In this document: positions 35,078 to 43,336 of the stretch, one piece after another
Layout of the letters: each line of letters begins with the position of its first letter
How positions within the stretch are numbered: position 1 is the first letter of the stretch
NCBI GenBank assembly: GCA_040757695.1
Contig: JBFLWK010000011.1
Location: forward strand, 1-57,651
Direction of reading: 5' to 3'
Length of the DNA: 57,651 bases
Source: Elusimicrobiota bacterium
Lineage (GTDB): Bacteria > Elusimicrobiota > UBA8919
Notes under the pieces: model-generated
Seen by the model: the letters and a program-made list of their open reading frames with translations, nothing else
Told to the model about the DNA's origin: nothing
The model's database searches: none
Position numbers and translations under genes: made by a program

Positions 35078-36451
35078 ATGGTAAATAACGAACTATTCCC
35101 TGAAAAAGAACTTGAAAGTTATAAAATCAAAAAAGTTATCAAGCGTGATGGCCGAATCGTTACATTTAACAAAGATAAAATTACAGATGCTATTTTCAGA
35201 GCGGCTGTAGAAGTTGGCGGGGCTGACTGTGAACTTGCAGATTCGTTAGCCAGAAAAGTTGTTCAGATGATAAATGATAATTATCCGACAGACGCTACAC
35301 CGGCTGTTGAAGAGATTCAGGATTTAACCGAAAAGGTGCTGGTTGAAAATGGCCATTATACAACTGCTAAGGCCTATATTTTATATAGGGCACAACATAA
35401 ACAACTCCGTGAAGGTCGGGAAGCAAATATCCAGGTTCAGGATAATATACCTTACAAGATTTTATGGAAGTATTTCACATGGAATGTTGACCATAACTGT
35501 GATACTATTGAAAAACTGAACTTGCAGATAAAAAACGGGACAATCAAACAACTTATAGACGATGCAGAATCGCTTTACCAAGATGAAATAGAAAAAGTTG
35601 CCCTAAAAATTATTGAAAATACAGACAGAATCCGAATGATAATTGTAGCAGGCCCTTCTTCAAGTGGAAAGACCACAACTACCACAAAGATTAGTGAGGT
35701 TCTTCAAAAGAAAAATATTAGTTTCGTACTTCTGAATCTTGACAATTATTTTAAAGACCTTGAAAACCATCCAAAAGACGAATATGGCGACTACGATTTT
35801 GAGACGCCTGAAGCACTGGATTTGCCGTTAATTAATCAACATCTTTTTGACCTGCTTAAAGGCAAAACAATCAAAATGCCTTATTATGATTTTAAGATTG
35901 GGAAACGATTTTTAGATAGAACCGAATTCAAACTTCAACCAAACCAGATTCTTTTGATTGATTCTCTGCACGGGCTTTACGACGAGATGACAAAAAGTAT
36001 CCCGCATAATATGAAGTTCAAATTCTACATAGAAGCAATCTGCCAGATAAGAGATAAAAACAATGAATTCGTCCGCTGGTCTGATTTAAGAATGCTTCGG
36101 CGGATGGTCAGAGACATTTGGCATCGTGCTTATAATCCAATGCGAACTGTCGGGCATTGGCATTATGTCCGTCGGGCAGAAATGAAATACATTGTTCCAT
36201 TTATAAACAAAGTAGATTTTGTCTTTAACGGCGCGATGCCGTATGAATTGCCATTACACAAAAAATATATGCTGAAAGAATTCCCGCAAATTATCAAAGA
36301 ATATGAGGCTGACCCGAAAAAAATCGATGCCTATATTAGAGCAAAACGGATTTTTACGGTCCTACAGGAATGTGACGAGTTTGATGAAACACTTGTTCCT
36401 AAAAACTCGCTTGTTAGAGAATTTATCGGCGGAAGTTGTTATAAGTATTGA
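35078..36451 (+). CDS. ATP-cone domain fused to a uridine kinase-like P-loop kinase
   Basis: The only clear plus-strand gene. Residues about 15-110 form an ATP-cone (VIKRDGRIVTFNKDKITDAIFRA, KVLVENGHYTTAKAYILYRA), a nucleotide-sensing domain best known from ribonucleotide reductase. Residues about 180-400 are a uridine kinase/phosphoribulokinase-type kinase with Walker A AGPSSSGKTTTTTK, LNLDNYFKD and LIDSLHGLYDE. Start ATG 35078 as set by the promoter. The substrate is unknown; the fusion suggests a kinase under ATP/dATP allosteric control. Confidence 0.85.
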   Translation: MVNNELFPEKELESYKIKKVIKRDGRIVTFNKDKITDAIFRAAVEVGGADCELADSLARKVVQMINDNYPTDATPAVEEIQDLTEKVLVENGHYTTAKAYILYRAQHKQLREGREANIQVQDNIPYKILWKYFTWNVDHNCDTIEKLNLQIKNGTIKQLIDDAESLYQDEIEKVALKIIENTDRIRMIIVAGPSSSGKTTTTTKISEVLQKKNISFVLLNLDNYFKDLENHPKDEYGDYDFETPEALDLPLINQHLFDLLKGKTIKMPYYDFKIGKRFLDRTEFKLQPNQILLIDSLHGLYDEMTKSIPHNMKFKFYIEAICQIRDKNNEFVRWSDLRMLRRMVRDIWHRAYNPMRTVGHWHYVRRAEMKYIVPFINKVDFVFNGAMPYELPLHKKYMLKEFPQIIKEYEADPKKIDAYIRAKRIFTVLQECDEFDETLVPKNSLVREFIGGSCYKY

Positions 36452-36533
36452 AGCCGCAGATATACGCAGATTAAAAGCACAGATTACACAGATGACAGTA
36501 TTGCTGTCATTCCAGAGCGGTTTTATCAGGAAT
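36452..36533. repeat. Degenerate gcagatt repeat between convergent genes
   Basis: Units GCAGATATACGCAGATT, CACAGATTACACAGATGA and a CATTCCAGAG...AGGAATC piece, the same families as at 14166-14305 and 53474-53661. Lies between the convergent ends of the kinase and bioY genes. No clear terminator. Confidence 0.6.
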
Positions 36534-37061
36534 CTATTTCTTTTTTAAGAATTTTAAAATAGAAACTGTGGCAAGAATTTTCATTAAATCACCGACAATA
36601 AACGGAAACACACCCAAAACTATTGCATTTTTAAGCCCTCCAACAAAACGAGAAAGATTGATTGCACCACAGGTAAGAATAATTAAATCAGCGACGAGCA
36701 GCGAATAGAAAACTTTCCATTTTTTCTCAATCGTAAAACCAACAAACCAACTTGCGATAACAAAACCGATAATATAGCCGCCAGTAGGACCCCATAAAGC
36801 ACCGCTACTTGTAAAAAACGGTAGTCCTAACCCACCGAGCAAAAAGTACAGAAATTGAGAAAGCCCTCCATATTTTTTGCCAAGCATTGCACCACTTAAC
36901 AAAACAAAAAATGTCTGCAAAGTCAAAGGTACCGGTGTAAAAGGCAATGGAATTCTTGCATAAGCTCCAAACGCAGTCGCCAACACAAAAAACGAAACCC
37001 AGATAACTTTCTCGATTTTTTCATCCCGAACAATCACCCTGTTAAGAACCATACTGCTCAT
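36534..37061 (-). CDS. bioY: BioY, biotin ECF transporter substrate-binding component
   Basis: Integral membrane protein that binds and imports biotin. Family marks: ARIPLPFTPVPLTLQTFFVLLSGAMLG and LGLPFFTSSGALWGPTGGYIIGF; about six helices. Start ATG 37061 has AAGGAG at good distance; the ATG at 37097 would run into DapL. The energising EcfAT genes are not here. Biotin would serve carboxylases such as those linked to the methylmalonyl-CoA route (inference). Confidence 0.93.
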   Translation of the reverse strand: MSSMVLNRVIVRDEKIEKVIWVSFFVLATAFGAYARIPLPFTPVPLTLQTFFVLLSGAMLGKKYGGLSQFLYFLLGGLGLPFFTSSGALWGPTGGYIIGFVIASWFVGFTIEKKWKVFYSLLVADLIILTCGAINLSRFVGGLKNAIVLGVFPFIVGDLMKILATVSILKFLKKK

Positions 37062-37090
37062 TTTTTTCTCTCCTTCCGATTTTTCATATC

Positions 37091-38257
37091 TTACCACTTA
37101 ATTTTGGAGATGCGGTCAACCGCGAGTTTAAGACGGGATTCAGGGACTGTCAGGGCGAAACGGATATAACCTTCGCCGGAAGGCCCCAGACCATTACCCG
37201 GTGTGCAGACAATTCCCGCTTCATCCAAAAGTTTGTTAACTGTGTCAACGGATGTATAACCGTTTGGCACTTTTGCCCAGATATAAAATGTCGCAGATGG
37301 TTTTTTAATAGCCCAGCCAAGTTTATTTAAACCATCAACAAATATATCTCGCCTTTTTTGATAAATTTTTCGCATCTCTTCTACACAATTTTGTGAGGAT
37401 GTCAACGCAACAACACCTGCTTCTTGTACAGCACCAAACACACCAGAGTCATAATTGTCTTTTACTTTTGCAAGCCAAGCAATTATTTCAGCATTCCCAC
37501 AAACCCAGCCTATTCGCCAGCCGGTCATATTGTATGTTTTGGAAAGCGAGTGAAACTCTACACCAATACTTTTTGCACCTTCTACTTCAAAAAAGCTGTA
37601 GGGTTTTATGTTATCAAAATAAATTTCAGAATATGCTAAATCACTACAAACAATAATATTATATTTTTTTGCAAATTTTACAACTTTCCTATAAAACTCT
37701 AAAGTCGCTGTTGCTGATGTAGGATTATTGGGATAATTTATAAAAAGTATTTTTGATTTTTTTGCAATTCTTTTAGGAATCTTTTTGAAATCAGGAAAAA
37801 ATTTGTTTTTTTCTGTCAGTGGTAGAAAGCATGACTGACCATCTGCAAAAATTGTCCCGCAATTATACACAGGATAACCCGGCTCGGGAACTAAAACAAT
37901 ATCGCCAGGATTTACAAATCCAAGATGAATATGTCCGATACCTTCTTTTGAGCCAATTAAAGAATGAATCTCATTATCAGGGTTTAGATCAACATTGAAC
38001 CTCGCTTTATACCAATTACTCACTGCTTTTCTAAACTCAATAAGCCCAGCACCAAAAGGATACTGGTGATGTTTCGGTTTCTCAACAGCATTTTTCATTG
38101 CGTCAATAATGTGCTTCGGCGTTGGTAAATCCGGGTCACCGACACCAAGAGAAATGATATCAACCCCTTTCTCAATTGCTGCTTTTTTCTTTCTGTCAAT
38201 TTCTACAAACAGATATGGTGGCAGTTTTTTTAATCGTTCAGAAAATTCAAATCTCAT
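37091..38257 (-). CDS. dapL: LL-diaminopimelate aminotransferase (DapL)
   Basis: Makes LL-diaminopimelate from tetrahydrodipicolinate in one step, bypassing the acylated intermediates. Fold type I aminotransferase with SLGVGDPDLPTP, NYPNNPTSATA and the PLP lysine in SLSKTYNMTGWRIG. GNGLGPSGEGYIRFAL at the end is typical of DapL. 388 residues. DapA and DapB genes lie nearby in the same direction, supporting DapL over other aminotransferases. Confidence 0.9.
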   Translation of the reverse strand: MRFEFSERLKKLPPYLFVEIDRKKKAAIEKGVDIISLGVGDPDLPTPKHIIDAMKNAVEKPKHHQYPFGAGLIEFRKAVSNWYKARFNVDLNPDNEIHSLIGSKEGIGHIHLGFVNPGDIVLVPEPGYPVYNCGTIFADGQSCFLPLTEKNKFFPDFKKIPKRIAKKSKILFINYPNNPTSATATLEFYRKVVKFAKKYNIIVCSDLAYSEIYFDNIKPYSFFEVEGAKSIGVEFHSLSKTYNMTGWRIGWVCGNAEIIAWLAKVKDNYDSGVFGAVQEAGVVALTSSQNCVEEMRKIYQKRRDIFVDGLNKLGWAIKKPSATFYIWAKVPNGYTSVDTVNKLLDEAGIVCTPGNGLGPSGEGYIRFALTVPESRLKLAVDRISKIKW

Positions 38258-38338
38258 TTTTTGTATTCCATATAATGAATGAATAGTTTCAGTTGAAAAA
38301 CTAACAGAAATTATTTAGGACTTCGGGTTTAGAATTTA

Positions 38339-39034
38339 TCATATCATCTCTTGCATATCTGAAAATTTTATTAGTTGAATATTTTGAGTAGATAAATAAG
38401 TTCTTAAATCATACTGGCAGCTGTGTGCAAGTTCTAATTCACGCCACAATTCACCGTAGCCGGGATGCGTCATCAGTTCTGCAATTTCATAATTTTCGTC
38501 AATATTACCCCAGTACCAGCCCTCAATAAAATGTGGAACAAATTTCAAGTTATAACCCTGTAAAACTTGTTTCTGTTTTTCAAATTCATCTTGTGACAAA
38601 TAAAATTTTCTGAAAAATCTTATATTCTGAATTTTATACTGACTTGCAACCTCGCAGGCAGCTGGCAAAACTAATGGATGAAGATGCGAATGATGATGGC
38701 TGTCTAAATGGTCACATTGTAACGAAAACGAAAGGTATTTTTCAATCTGGTTTCTGATTTCAGTTTTGAGTTCATCAAGGTTCTGCTGCGGATTTTTTAG
38801 TTCCACAATTCTGCCTTGTTTGTGGTCGACTTCAAAAAAATCGTCTAAATCTAAATGAATCCCAACCCCTAAATTCTGGTTTTCTTTTGCATATCGGACA
38901 GCATCGTCAGTAAATGGTTTATTAACAAACAAACTTGTGCTTGTAACTACCCCTTTCTGATATGCATATACTATCCCGCGATTTATCCCATCAGAATAAC
39001 CAAAATCATCAGCATTAACAATAAGTTTTTTCAC
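38339..39034 (-). CDS. YdjC/ChbG-family carbohydrate deacetylase
   Basis: Metal-dependent deacetylase family (ChbG, HpnK). Metal and catalytic residues are seen in NADDFGYS (near the start), DHLDSHHHSHLHP and ELMTHPGY. The 231 residues are a little short against about 250. Likely acts on an N-acetylated sugar or glycolipid. Neighbours give no clear substrate. Confidence 0.88.
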   Translation of the reverse strand: MKKLIVNADDFGYSDGINRGIVYAYQKGVVTSTSLFVNKPFTDDAVRYAKENQNLGVGIHLDLDDFFEVDHKQGRIVELKNPQQNLDELKTEIRNQIEKYLSFSLQCDHLDSHHHSHLHPLVLPAACEVASQYKIQNIRFFRKFYLSQDEFEKQKQVLQGYNLKFVPHFIEGWYWGNIDENYEIAELMTHPGYGELWRELELAHSCQYDLRTYLSTQNIQLIKFSDMQEMI

Positions 39035-39067
39035 TCCGCTATCCCTCCATTTATATTAACCTCTTGT

Positions 39068-39454
39068 CTAATCCCGTGGATTCCGTGCGCTCTGTGGCTG
39101 TTCTCCTTTAACAATTTTCACAATACGCCAGACTAACAGGCACAAAAACAGAAGTGCAACAACATTTGTTATCCAACCTTCAAAGATACCCATCTCGTAA
39201 GGATAACCTTCGTAGCCAAAACTAGCAAGTGTTTTAGATGTAAAAATGACACTTAAAAACGGGATTATTTTGCTGACAAGTCCGCCTTTATAGACGAGCA
39301 GCGACCAGAAAAGCCAGTATAGAATTGAAATCCCGAAAAGTGTGAGCACAATCATTGATGCGATGTGCACAGGCTCGTAAATCGGTTCGTCAGGGTTTTC
39401 TTCATCGGAAAAAACATCGCAAAACCACAACCAGATTTTTTTCAGCATAATCAC
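39068..39454 (-). CDS. Small membrane protein, function unknown
   Basis: 128 residues with helices at about 31-53 and 93-112, and an acidic N-terminal part (SDEENPDEPIYEP). I do not recognise the family. Its ATG overlaps the FAH-family stop, so the two are coupled. The tail GEQPQSARNPRD is encoded by a repeat-like sequence (CCGTGGATTCCGTGCGC), so the C-terminus may be a repeat-derived extension. Confidence 0.65.
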   Translation of the reverse strand: MIMLKKIWLWFCDVFSDEENPDEPIYEPVHIASMIVLTLFGISILYWLFWSLLVYKGGLVSKIIPFLSVIFTSKTLASFGYEGYPYEMGIFEGWITNVVALLFLCLLVWRIVKIVKGEQPQSARNPRD

Positions 39455-40080
39455 TCCTTAACGACATAATTCGTAAGTGTGCCAATTTTTTCTATTTTTA
39501 CATCTATTCTATCACCAATTTTAACAGGTCCTACACCAACAGGTGTCCCAGTTGCTATTATATTATATTTTTCAAGTGTCATAATTTTTGAAACAAACGA
39601 GATAAGCTTGGGAATTTTAAAAATTAGATTCTTGGTGTTTGAAGATTGTTTCAATTTTCCATTCAAAAAAAGTTCAATTTTCAGATTATGCGGATTTATG
39701 CCGGAAACGATATGCGGACCCACCGGACAAAAAGTATCAAACGATTTTGCTCGTGTCCACTGCCCGTCTTTTTTCTGCAAATCCCGTGCTGTTACATCAT
39801 TGAAACAGGTATATCCAAGAATATATTTTTTTGCATTTTTCACTGAAACATTTTTGCACTGTTTTCCAATCACAACTGCAAGTTCGGCTTCATAATCAAC
39901 CTGTTTTGCCATTTTCGGATATACAATTTTTTGGTTGTTGAAAATTACTGCCGACGGTGGTTTTAGAAAAATGACTGGCTCAGCGGGAATTCTCATGTTG
40001 AGTTCTTTCGCATGCTCAATATAATTTAGCCCAACTGCAATAATTTTTTCTGGAATTTTTTCAAATTTATAAATTCTCAT
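39451..40080 (-). CDS. Fumarylacetoacetate hydrolase (FAH) family enzyme
   Basis: About 209-residue FAH-domain enzyme. IAVGLNYIEHAKEL, FLKPPSAVIFNNQKIVYP, VDYEAELAVVIGK (metal-binding Glu) and YTCFNDVTARDLQKKDGQWTRAKSFDTFCPVGP are classic. Family members hydrolyse or decarboxylate 3-oxo or hydroxydienoic acids; short ones are often oxaloacetate decarboxylases or tautomerases. I start at ATG 40080. The repeat pair at 40092-40143 lies directly upstream. Confidence 0.88.
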   Translation of the reverse strand: MRIYKFEKIPEKIIAVGLNYIEHAKELNMRIPAEPVIFLKPPSAVIFNNQKIVYPKMAKQVDYEAELAVVIGKQCKNVSVKNAKKYILGYTCFNDVTARDLQKKDGQWTRAKSFDTFCPVGPHIVSGINPHNLKIELFLNGKLKQSSNTKNLIFKIPKLISFVSKIMTLEKYNIIATGTPVGVGPVKIGDRIDVKIEKIGTLTNYVVKE

Positions 40081-40091
40081 TTTATACATTA

Positions 40092-40143
40092 CAGAGCACT
40101 TGCTCTATATGTTTTCTCGTCGGTGTATAGAGCAAGTGCTCTA
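40092..40143. repeat. Bipartite palindrome element B
   Basis: Two 16-base palindromes built on AGAGCA/TGCTCT with 2-base centres (CT and AG), centres exactly 36 bases apart, separated by 20 bases whose reverse complement contains GACGAGAAAA. It lies between the HTH gene ending at 40146 and the FAH-family start. The element at 41657-41708 has the same geometry and core but different stems. Confidence 0.85.
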
Positions 40144-40145
40144 TA

Positions 40146-40379
40146 TTACCGAATTCTTATTTTTAAGCCGCGGGCTACTCGTTTATTACAAGAACCAATT
40201 CTGAATTTTAAATGCCCTTTTTCTTTAAGTTGTCTGATATAGTAATGTGCTGTGTTTCTGGAAGAAAACTTAAAATACTTACATATTTCTCTTTCTGTTG
40301 GTGGAAAACCTCGTTTTTTTATTGAATTATTTATAAAAGAAAGTATTTTCTTTTCTACTTTTGTTAAGTATTTTTCCAT
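40146..40379 (-). CDS. LexA-like winged-helix protein without protease domain (copy 1)
   Basis: About 77 residues matching only the N-terminal DNA-binding domain of LexA: KILSFINNSIKKRGFPPTEREI and SSRNTAHYYIRQLKEKGHLK. The self-cleaving peptidase domain is absent, so RecA-induced cleavage is not possible. The end SCNKRVARGLKI mimics the LexA linker. Start ATG 40379 with AAGG close by. A paralogue lies at 41706-41939. Target sites unknown; see the palindromes beside both genes. Confidence 0.8.
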   Translation of the reverse strand: MEKYLTKVEKKILSFINNSIKKRGFPPTEREICKYFKFSSRNTAHYYIRQLKEKGHLKFRIGSCNKRVARGLKIRIR

Positions 40380-40383
40380 AACC

Positions 40384-40851
40384 TTAAAACTTAACCAACC
40401 AGTTTTCAAAATTGGCAACGATATATTTTTTGCCTTTTTGGATTATTTTATGTCCTTCTTTTTCTAAAAGTTTTTTTTGAGAGACGATACCACCAGGATA
40501 TTTCTCGTTAAGTTCTCCATTTGATTTCAATGTTCGCCAGTAAGGAGTAATATCTTTTTTCCATTGAGCTTTCATTTCTTCAGCAGCATGTGCAGAAATT
40601 TTTGCAAAAATTCCTGTAGTTATTGGACAACCAATCGTAGCATGATGTTTTTTAGCAAGTATTTCGCGAATTTGATTTATTGTAATAAATTTGCCGAACG
40701 GAACTTTATTCATAATCTCATCCACTTCTATTGGTGCAGGAATAACAATTGTGCCATTGCCCCATCTTTTGCTCATTTTTTCTGGAATTTTTACCACTTT
40801 TGGTAAATCTTTAGAGTCATGTAATTTCTCCTGCCAAGTTTTTTTACCCAT
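40384..40851 (-). CDS. MGMT-fold alkyltransferase-like protein
   Basis: 155-residue protein related to the DNA-binding domain of O6-alkylguanine methyltransferases. ITINQIREILAKKHHATIGCPITTGIF and PYWRTLKSNGELNEKYPGGIVSQKKLLEKEG fit this group. The usual PCHR active-site motif is not present in that form (GCPITTG instead), so it may bind damage without transfer. Sits between DapB and an HTH gene. Confidence 0.75.
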   Translation of the reverse strand: MGKKTWQEKLHDSKDLPKVVKIPEKMSKRWGNGTIVIPAPIEVDEIMNKVPFGKFITINQIREILAKKHHATIGCPITTGIFAKISAHAAEEMKAQWKKDITPYWRTLKSNGELNEKYPGGIVSQKKLLEKEGHKIIQKGKKYIVANFENWLVKF

Positions 40852-40861
40852 CTTTGCCTCC

Positions 40862-41635
40862 CTATAATCCTAAAACATCTTGCATACTGTAAAGTCCTGG
40901 TTTTTTGCTGAAAATCCATTTTGCAGCTTTAACCGCCCCTGCGGCGAATGTTTCACGCGAATGCGCACGATGAATTAGTTCTAATCGTTCACCGGATCCA
41001 GCAAAAATTACTGTATGCTCACCGACAATATCACCTGCTCGGACTGCATGAATACCAATTTCTTTTTTTCTTGGACCTGTAATACCGGTTCTTCCATAAA
41101 TTTTTGATAGTTTAAGTTTACCTGAAATAATATCTGCAATTTTTACTGCTGTGCCTGATGGTGCATCCTTTTTTTGGTTATGATGTGCTTCAACTATTTC
41201 TACATCGTAATTTGACAATACACCTGCTACTTCATCAACAAGTTTAAATAAAAGATTCACACCAGCCGACATATTGGGCGAAAAAACTATTGCGCAAGTG
41301 TTTGATACTTCTTTTATTTTTTCAAGACCTTTTTCGGAAATACCGGTAGTTCCAATCACGAAAGCAGGGCAAGACCCTGCCACTACATTTCTTATGGCAA
41401 TTCCCAAATGTTCAAGTGTCGCTTCTGGATTTGTAAAATCAATCACAACATCTGTGTTTTTGATAACAGTTTCTATATTATCTGTAATTTTTATTTTATT
41501 GATCATTTGCTCTATAAAAGGATGCCCTTTTTTTTCTACTGCACCTACAAGTTTTAATTCATTATCAGTAAGAATTCTATCAATTATCATTTTACCCATT
41601 TTTCCACAAGCACCACAAACTGTAAGTTTTAACAT
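40862..41635 (-). CDS. dapB: 4-hydroxy-tetrahydrodipicolinate reductase (DapB)
   Basis: Second enzyme of the diaminopimelate pathway. N-terminal NAD(P) site (VCGACGKMGKMI), VIDFTNPEATLEH, VIGTTGIS, and the substrate motif EAHHNQKKDAPSGTA; GRTGITGPRKKEIGIHAVRAGD near the end. 257 residues. Residues about 84-91 (VVAGSCPA) are encoded by a GCAGGG/CCCTGC palindrome and seem a few residues longer than usual between the helix and VIGTTG. The palindrome element at 41657-41708 is upstream. Confidence 0.93.
   Translation of the reverse strand: MLKLTVCGACGKMGKMIIDRILTDNELKLVGAVEKKGHPFIEQMINKIKITDNIETVIKNTDVVIDFTNPEATLEHLGIAIRNVVAGSCPAFVIGTTGISEKGLEKIKEVSNTCAIVFSPNMSAGVNLLFKLVDEVAGVLSNYDVEIVEAHHNQKKDAPSGTAVKIADIISGKLKLSKIYGRTGITGPRKKEIGIHAVRAGDIVGEHTVIFAGSGERLELIHRAHSRETFAAGAVKAAKWIFSKKPGLYSMQDVLGL
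41364..41380. repeat. Palindrome inside dapB
   Basis: GCAGGG and CCCTGC around CAAGA, read in frame as GSCPA just before the VIGTTG motif. A small in-frame insertion relative to normal DapB is suspected. Confidence 0.65.
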
Positions 41636-41656
41636 AACCTCTCCATCTGAAACTTA

Positions 41657-41708
41657 TAGGACAGATGTCCTAATTAGTGACGACAAAATTTATAGGACAA
41701 ATGTTCTA
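41657..41708. repeat. Bipartite palindrome element A
   Basis: TAGGACA-GA-TGTCCTA and TAGGACA-AA-TGTTCTA, centres exactly 36 bases apart, with a 20-base middle containing GACGACAAAA. Same length and core as the element at 40092-40143 (opposite strand) but with different stems. The second palindrome covers the stop codon of the HTH gene at 41706-41939. Confidence 0.85.
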
Positions 41709-41939
41709 CTTGTGTTTGATTTTTAATCCGCGTGACACTCTTCTATTGCAAGAACCCATCCTGAATTTTAAACAACCTTTTTCTCTAAGTATTTTGATAT
41801 GATAGTGTGCAGTATTCCTTGAAGCAAACTTAAAATATTTTGCTATCTCTCTAACTGTTGGTGGGAATCCTCGCTTTTTTACTGAATTGTTAATAAAAGC
41901 AAGTATTTTCCTTTGCAAATCTGATATTTTATCGTTCAT
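41706..41939 (-). CDS. LexA-like winged-helix protein without protease domain (copy 2)
   Basis: 77 residues: KILAFINNSVKKRGFPPTVREI and ASRNTAHYHIKILREKGCLK. Very close to the copy at 40146-40379, including the recognition region SRNTAHY and the tail SCNRRVSRGLKIK. Lacks the LexA peptidase domain. It starts 4 bases after the permease stop. Likely a DNA-binding regulator of local genes; targets unknown. Confidence 0.82.
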   Translation of the reverse strand: MNDKISDLQRKILAFINNSVKKRGFPPTVREIAKYFKFASRNTAHYHIKILREKGCLKFRMGSCNRRVSRGLKIKHK

Positions 41940-41943
41940 AGTA

Positions 41944-43275
41944 CTAAAAATATCTTAAATACAAATACAGATTACAGATTGCCACAACTATAACCATTGC
42001 AGGAAGTGCAAATTTACAATATCTTGGCCAGCCGACTTTGTAGCCCTTTTTCTCTGCAATTGCAATCCCTACAACATTAGCAGACGCACCAATTGGCGTT
42101 CCATTACCACCAATATCAGTTCCTAAGGCAAGCGACCAACTCAATGTTTCTAATGAGATTCCAGTTTTAGAAAGATTGAACACAACCGGCACCATTGTAG
42201 CAGCAAATGGTATATTATCAACTATTGCGGATGCGAAAGCAGAAGTCCACAAAATTATTGAAACAATCACAAATGCATTCCCTTTTGAAATTTCTCCTAT
42301 CCAATGTGCAAGTTTTTCAAGCACACCGGTATATTCAAGTCCACCAACACAAATAAACAACCCAACAAAAAACAGAAGTGTTCTCCAATCAATCCGTCTG
42401 ATAATTTTCTGATGTGATTTATACGCACAAGCCAATGTCAAAAATGCGGCGATAACACCAATAAGTGCGACTGAAAGTCCCGTCCAGCCATGAGTAACAA
42501 GCAAAATTACTACAAAAAGGAAAACGATTGAATAAATTACAAATAATTGTTGATGTGCAACTGCTTCTTTAGGCTCAGGATATTTATCAGGTTGTGTTTT
42601 GTCGTTGGCTACTAATTCCTTTTTAAATACGAGATAAAAAAATCCGAGTGTAAAAAACATACCAATCCAGGCAACTAAACCTGTATTTTTTAAGAAATCA
42701 AAAAATGAAAATCCAAATGCCGTTCCAATAATAATATTAGGCGGGTCGCCACACATTGTAGCACTACCGCCGGTATTGGCAGCAAAAATCTCGGCAATAA
42801 TCACAGGTATCGGGTCAAATTTTAAGAGTTTCGCAAGTTCTATTGTTACCGACGACAGAAAAAGCAAAACGGTGATGCTATCAATAAACATTGATAGAAA
42901 ACCAGAAAGTAACATAAATGCAATAAAAATCGGGATTACTTTATATTTCACAAGTTTGGCAACATAAAGGCAGAGCCATCTGAAAAATCCGACCCGTGTG
43001 AGTCCTTCTATCATTGTCATCATCCCGGCAATAAAAATGATTGTCTGCCAGTTGATACCGTGTGAGACCTCTTCTTTTATTCCTTTTGTTATCCAGAAAG
43101 ATGACTGAAAAATCTCTTTTAAGTTCAAAACCCATAGTATTGCATCTGGTGTTCTTAAAACAAAAATTATTGTAAGAACCGCGCCAACAAGTGCAGAAAT
43201 ATACCTATGCCATTTTTCCAGCATTATTGAAACAAACATCGCCAAAAAAATTATAACTGACAGAATTTGTGTCAT
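41944..43275 (-). CDS. ArsB/NhaD/SLC13-superfamily ion permease
   Basis: About 443 residues and 11-12 helices. ANTGGSATMCGDPPNIIIGTAFGF and GTDIGGNGTPIGASANVVG are the two substrate-site repeats of the ion transporter superfamily. Members move Na+/H+, arsenite, citrate or dicarboxylates; the closest look is the ArsB/NhaD/P-protein group. I start at ATG 43275 because the 14 residues before it derive from the palindrome at 43301-43336. Confidence 0.85.
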   Translation of the reverse strand: MTQILSVIIFLAMFVSIMLEKWHRYISALVGAVLTIIFVLRTPDAILWVLNLKEIFQSSFWITKGIKEEVSHGINWQTIIFIAGMMTMIEGLTRVGFFRWLCLYVAKLVKYKVIPIFIAFMLLSGFLSMFIDSITVLLFLSSVTIELAKLLKFDPIPVIIAEIFAANTGGSATMCGDPPNIIIGTAFGFSFFDFLKNTGLVAWIGMFFTLGFFYLVFKKELVANDKTQPDKYPEPKEAVAHQQLFVIYSIVFLFVVILLVTHGWTGLSVALIGVIAAFLTLACAYKSHQKIIRRIDWRTLLFFVGLFICVGGLEYTGVLEKLAHWIGEISKGNAFVIVSIILWTSAFASAIVDNIPFAATMVPVVFNLSKTGISLETLSWSLALGTDIGGNGTPIGASANVVGIAIAEKKGYKVGWPRYCKFALPAMVIVVAICNLYLYLRYF

Positions 43276-43300
43276 AGTTATAGGAATTCCCCTTTTTCTC

Positions 43301-43336
43301 AATTTCCAAATTTCCAAATTTGGAAATTTGGAAATT
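43301..43336. repeat. Perfect 36-base palindrome at the dapA stop codon
   Basis: 18-base arms made of two AATTTCCAA-type units meet without a loop and include the dapA stop. No T-run follows on the minus strand, so it is not a standard terminator. It could be an operator or a repeat insertion. Confidence 0.7.

Noticed and set aside
36303-36548. Plus-strand frame at the end of the kinase gene
   Set aside because: Out of frame with the kinase and made of repeat plus antisense bioY sequence.
43276-43317. N-terminal extension of the permease
   Set aside because: The extra 14 residues come from the palindrome at the dapA stop; ATG 43275 fits the family start.
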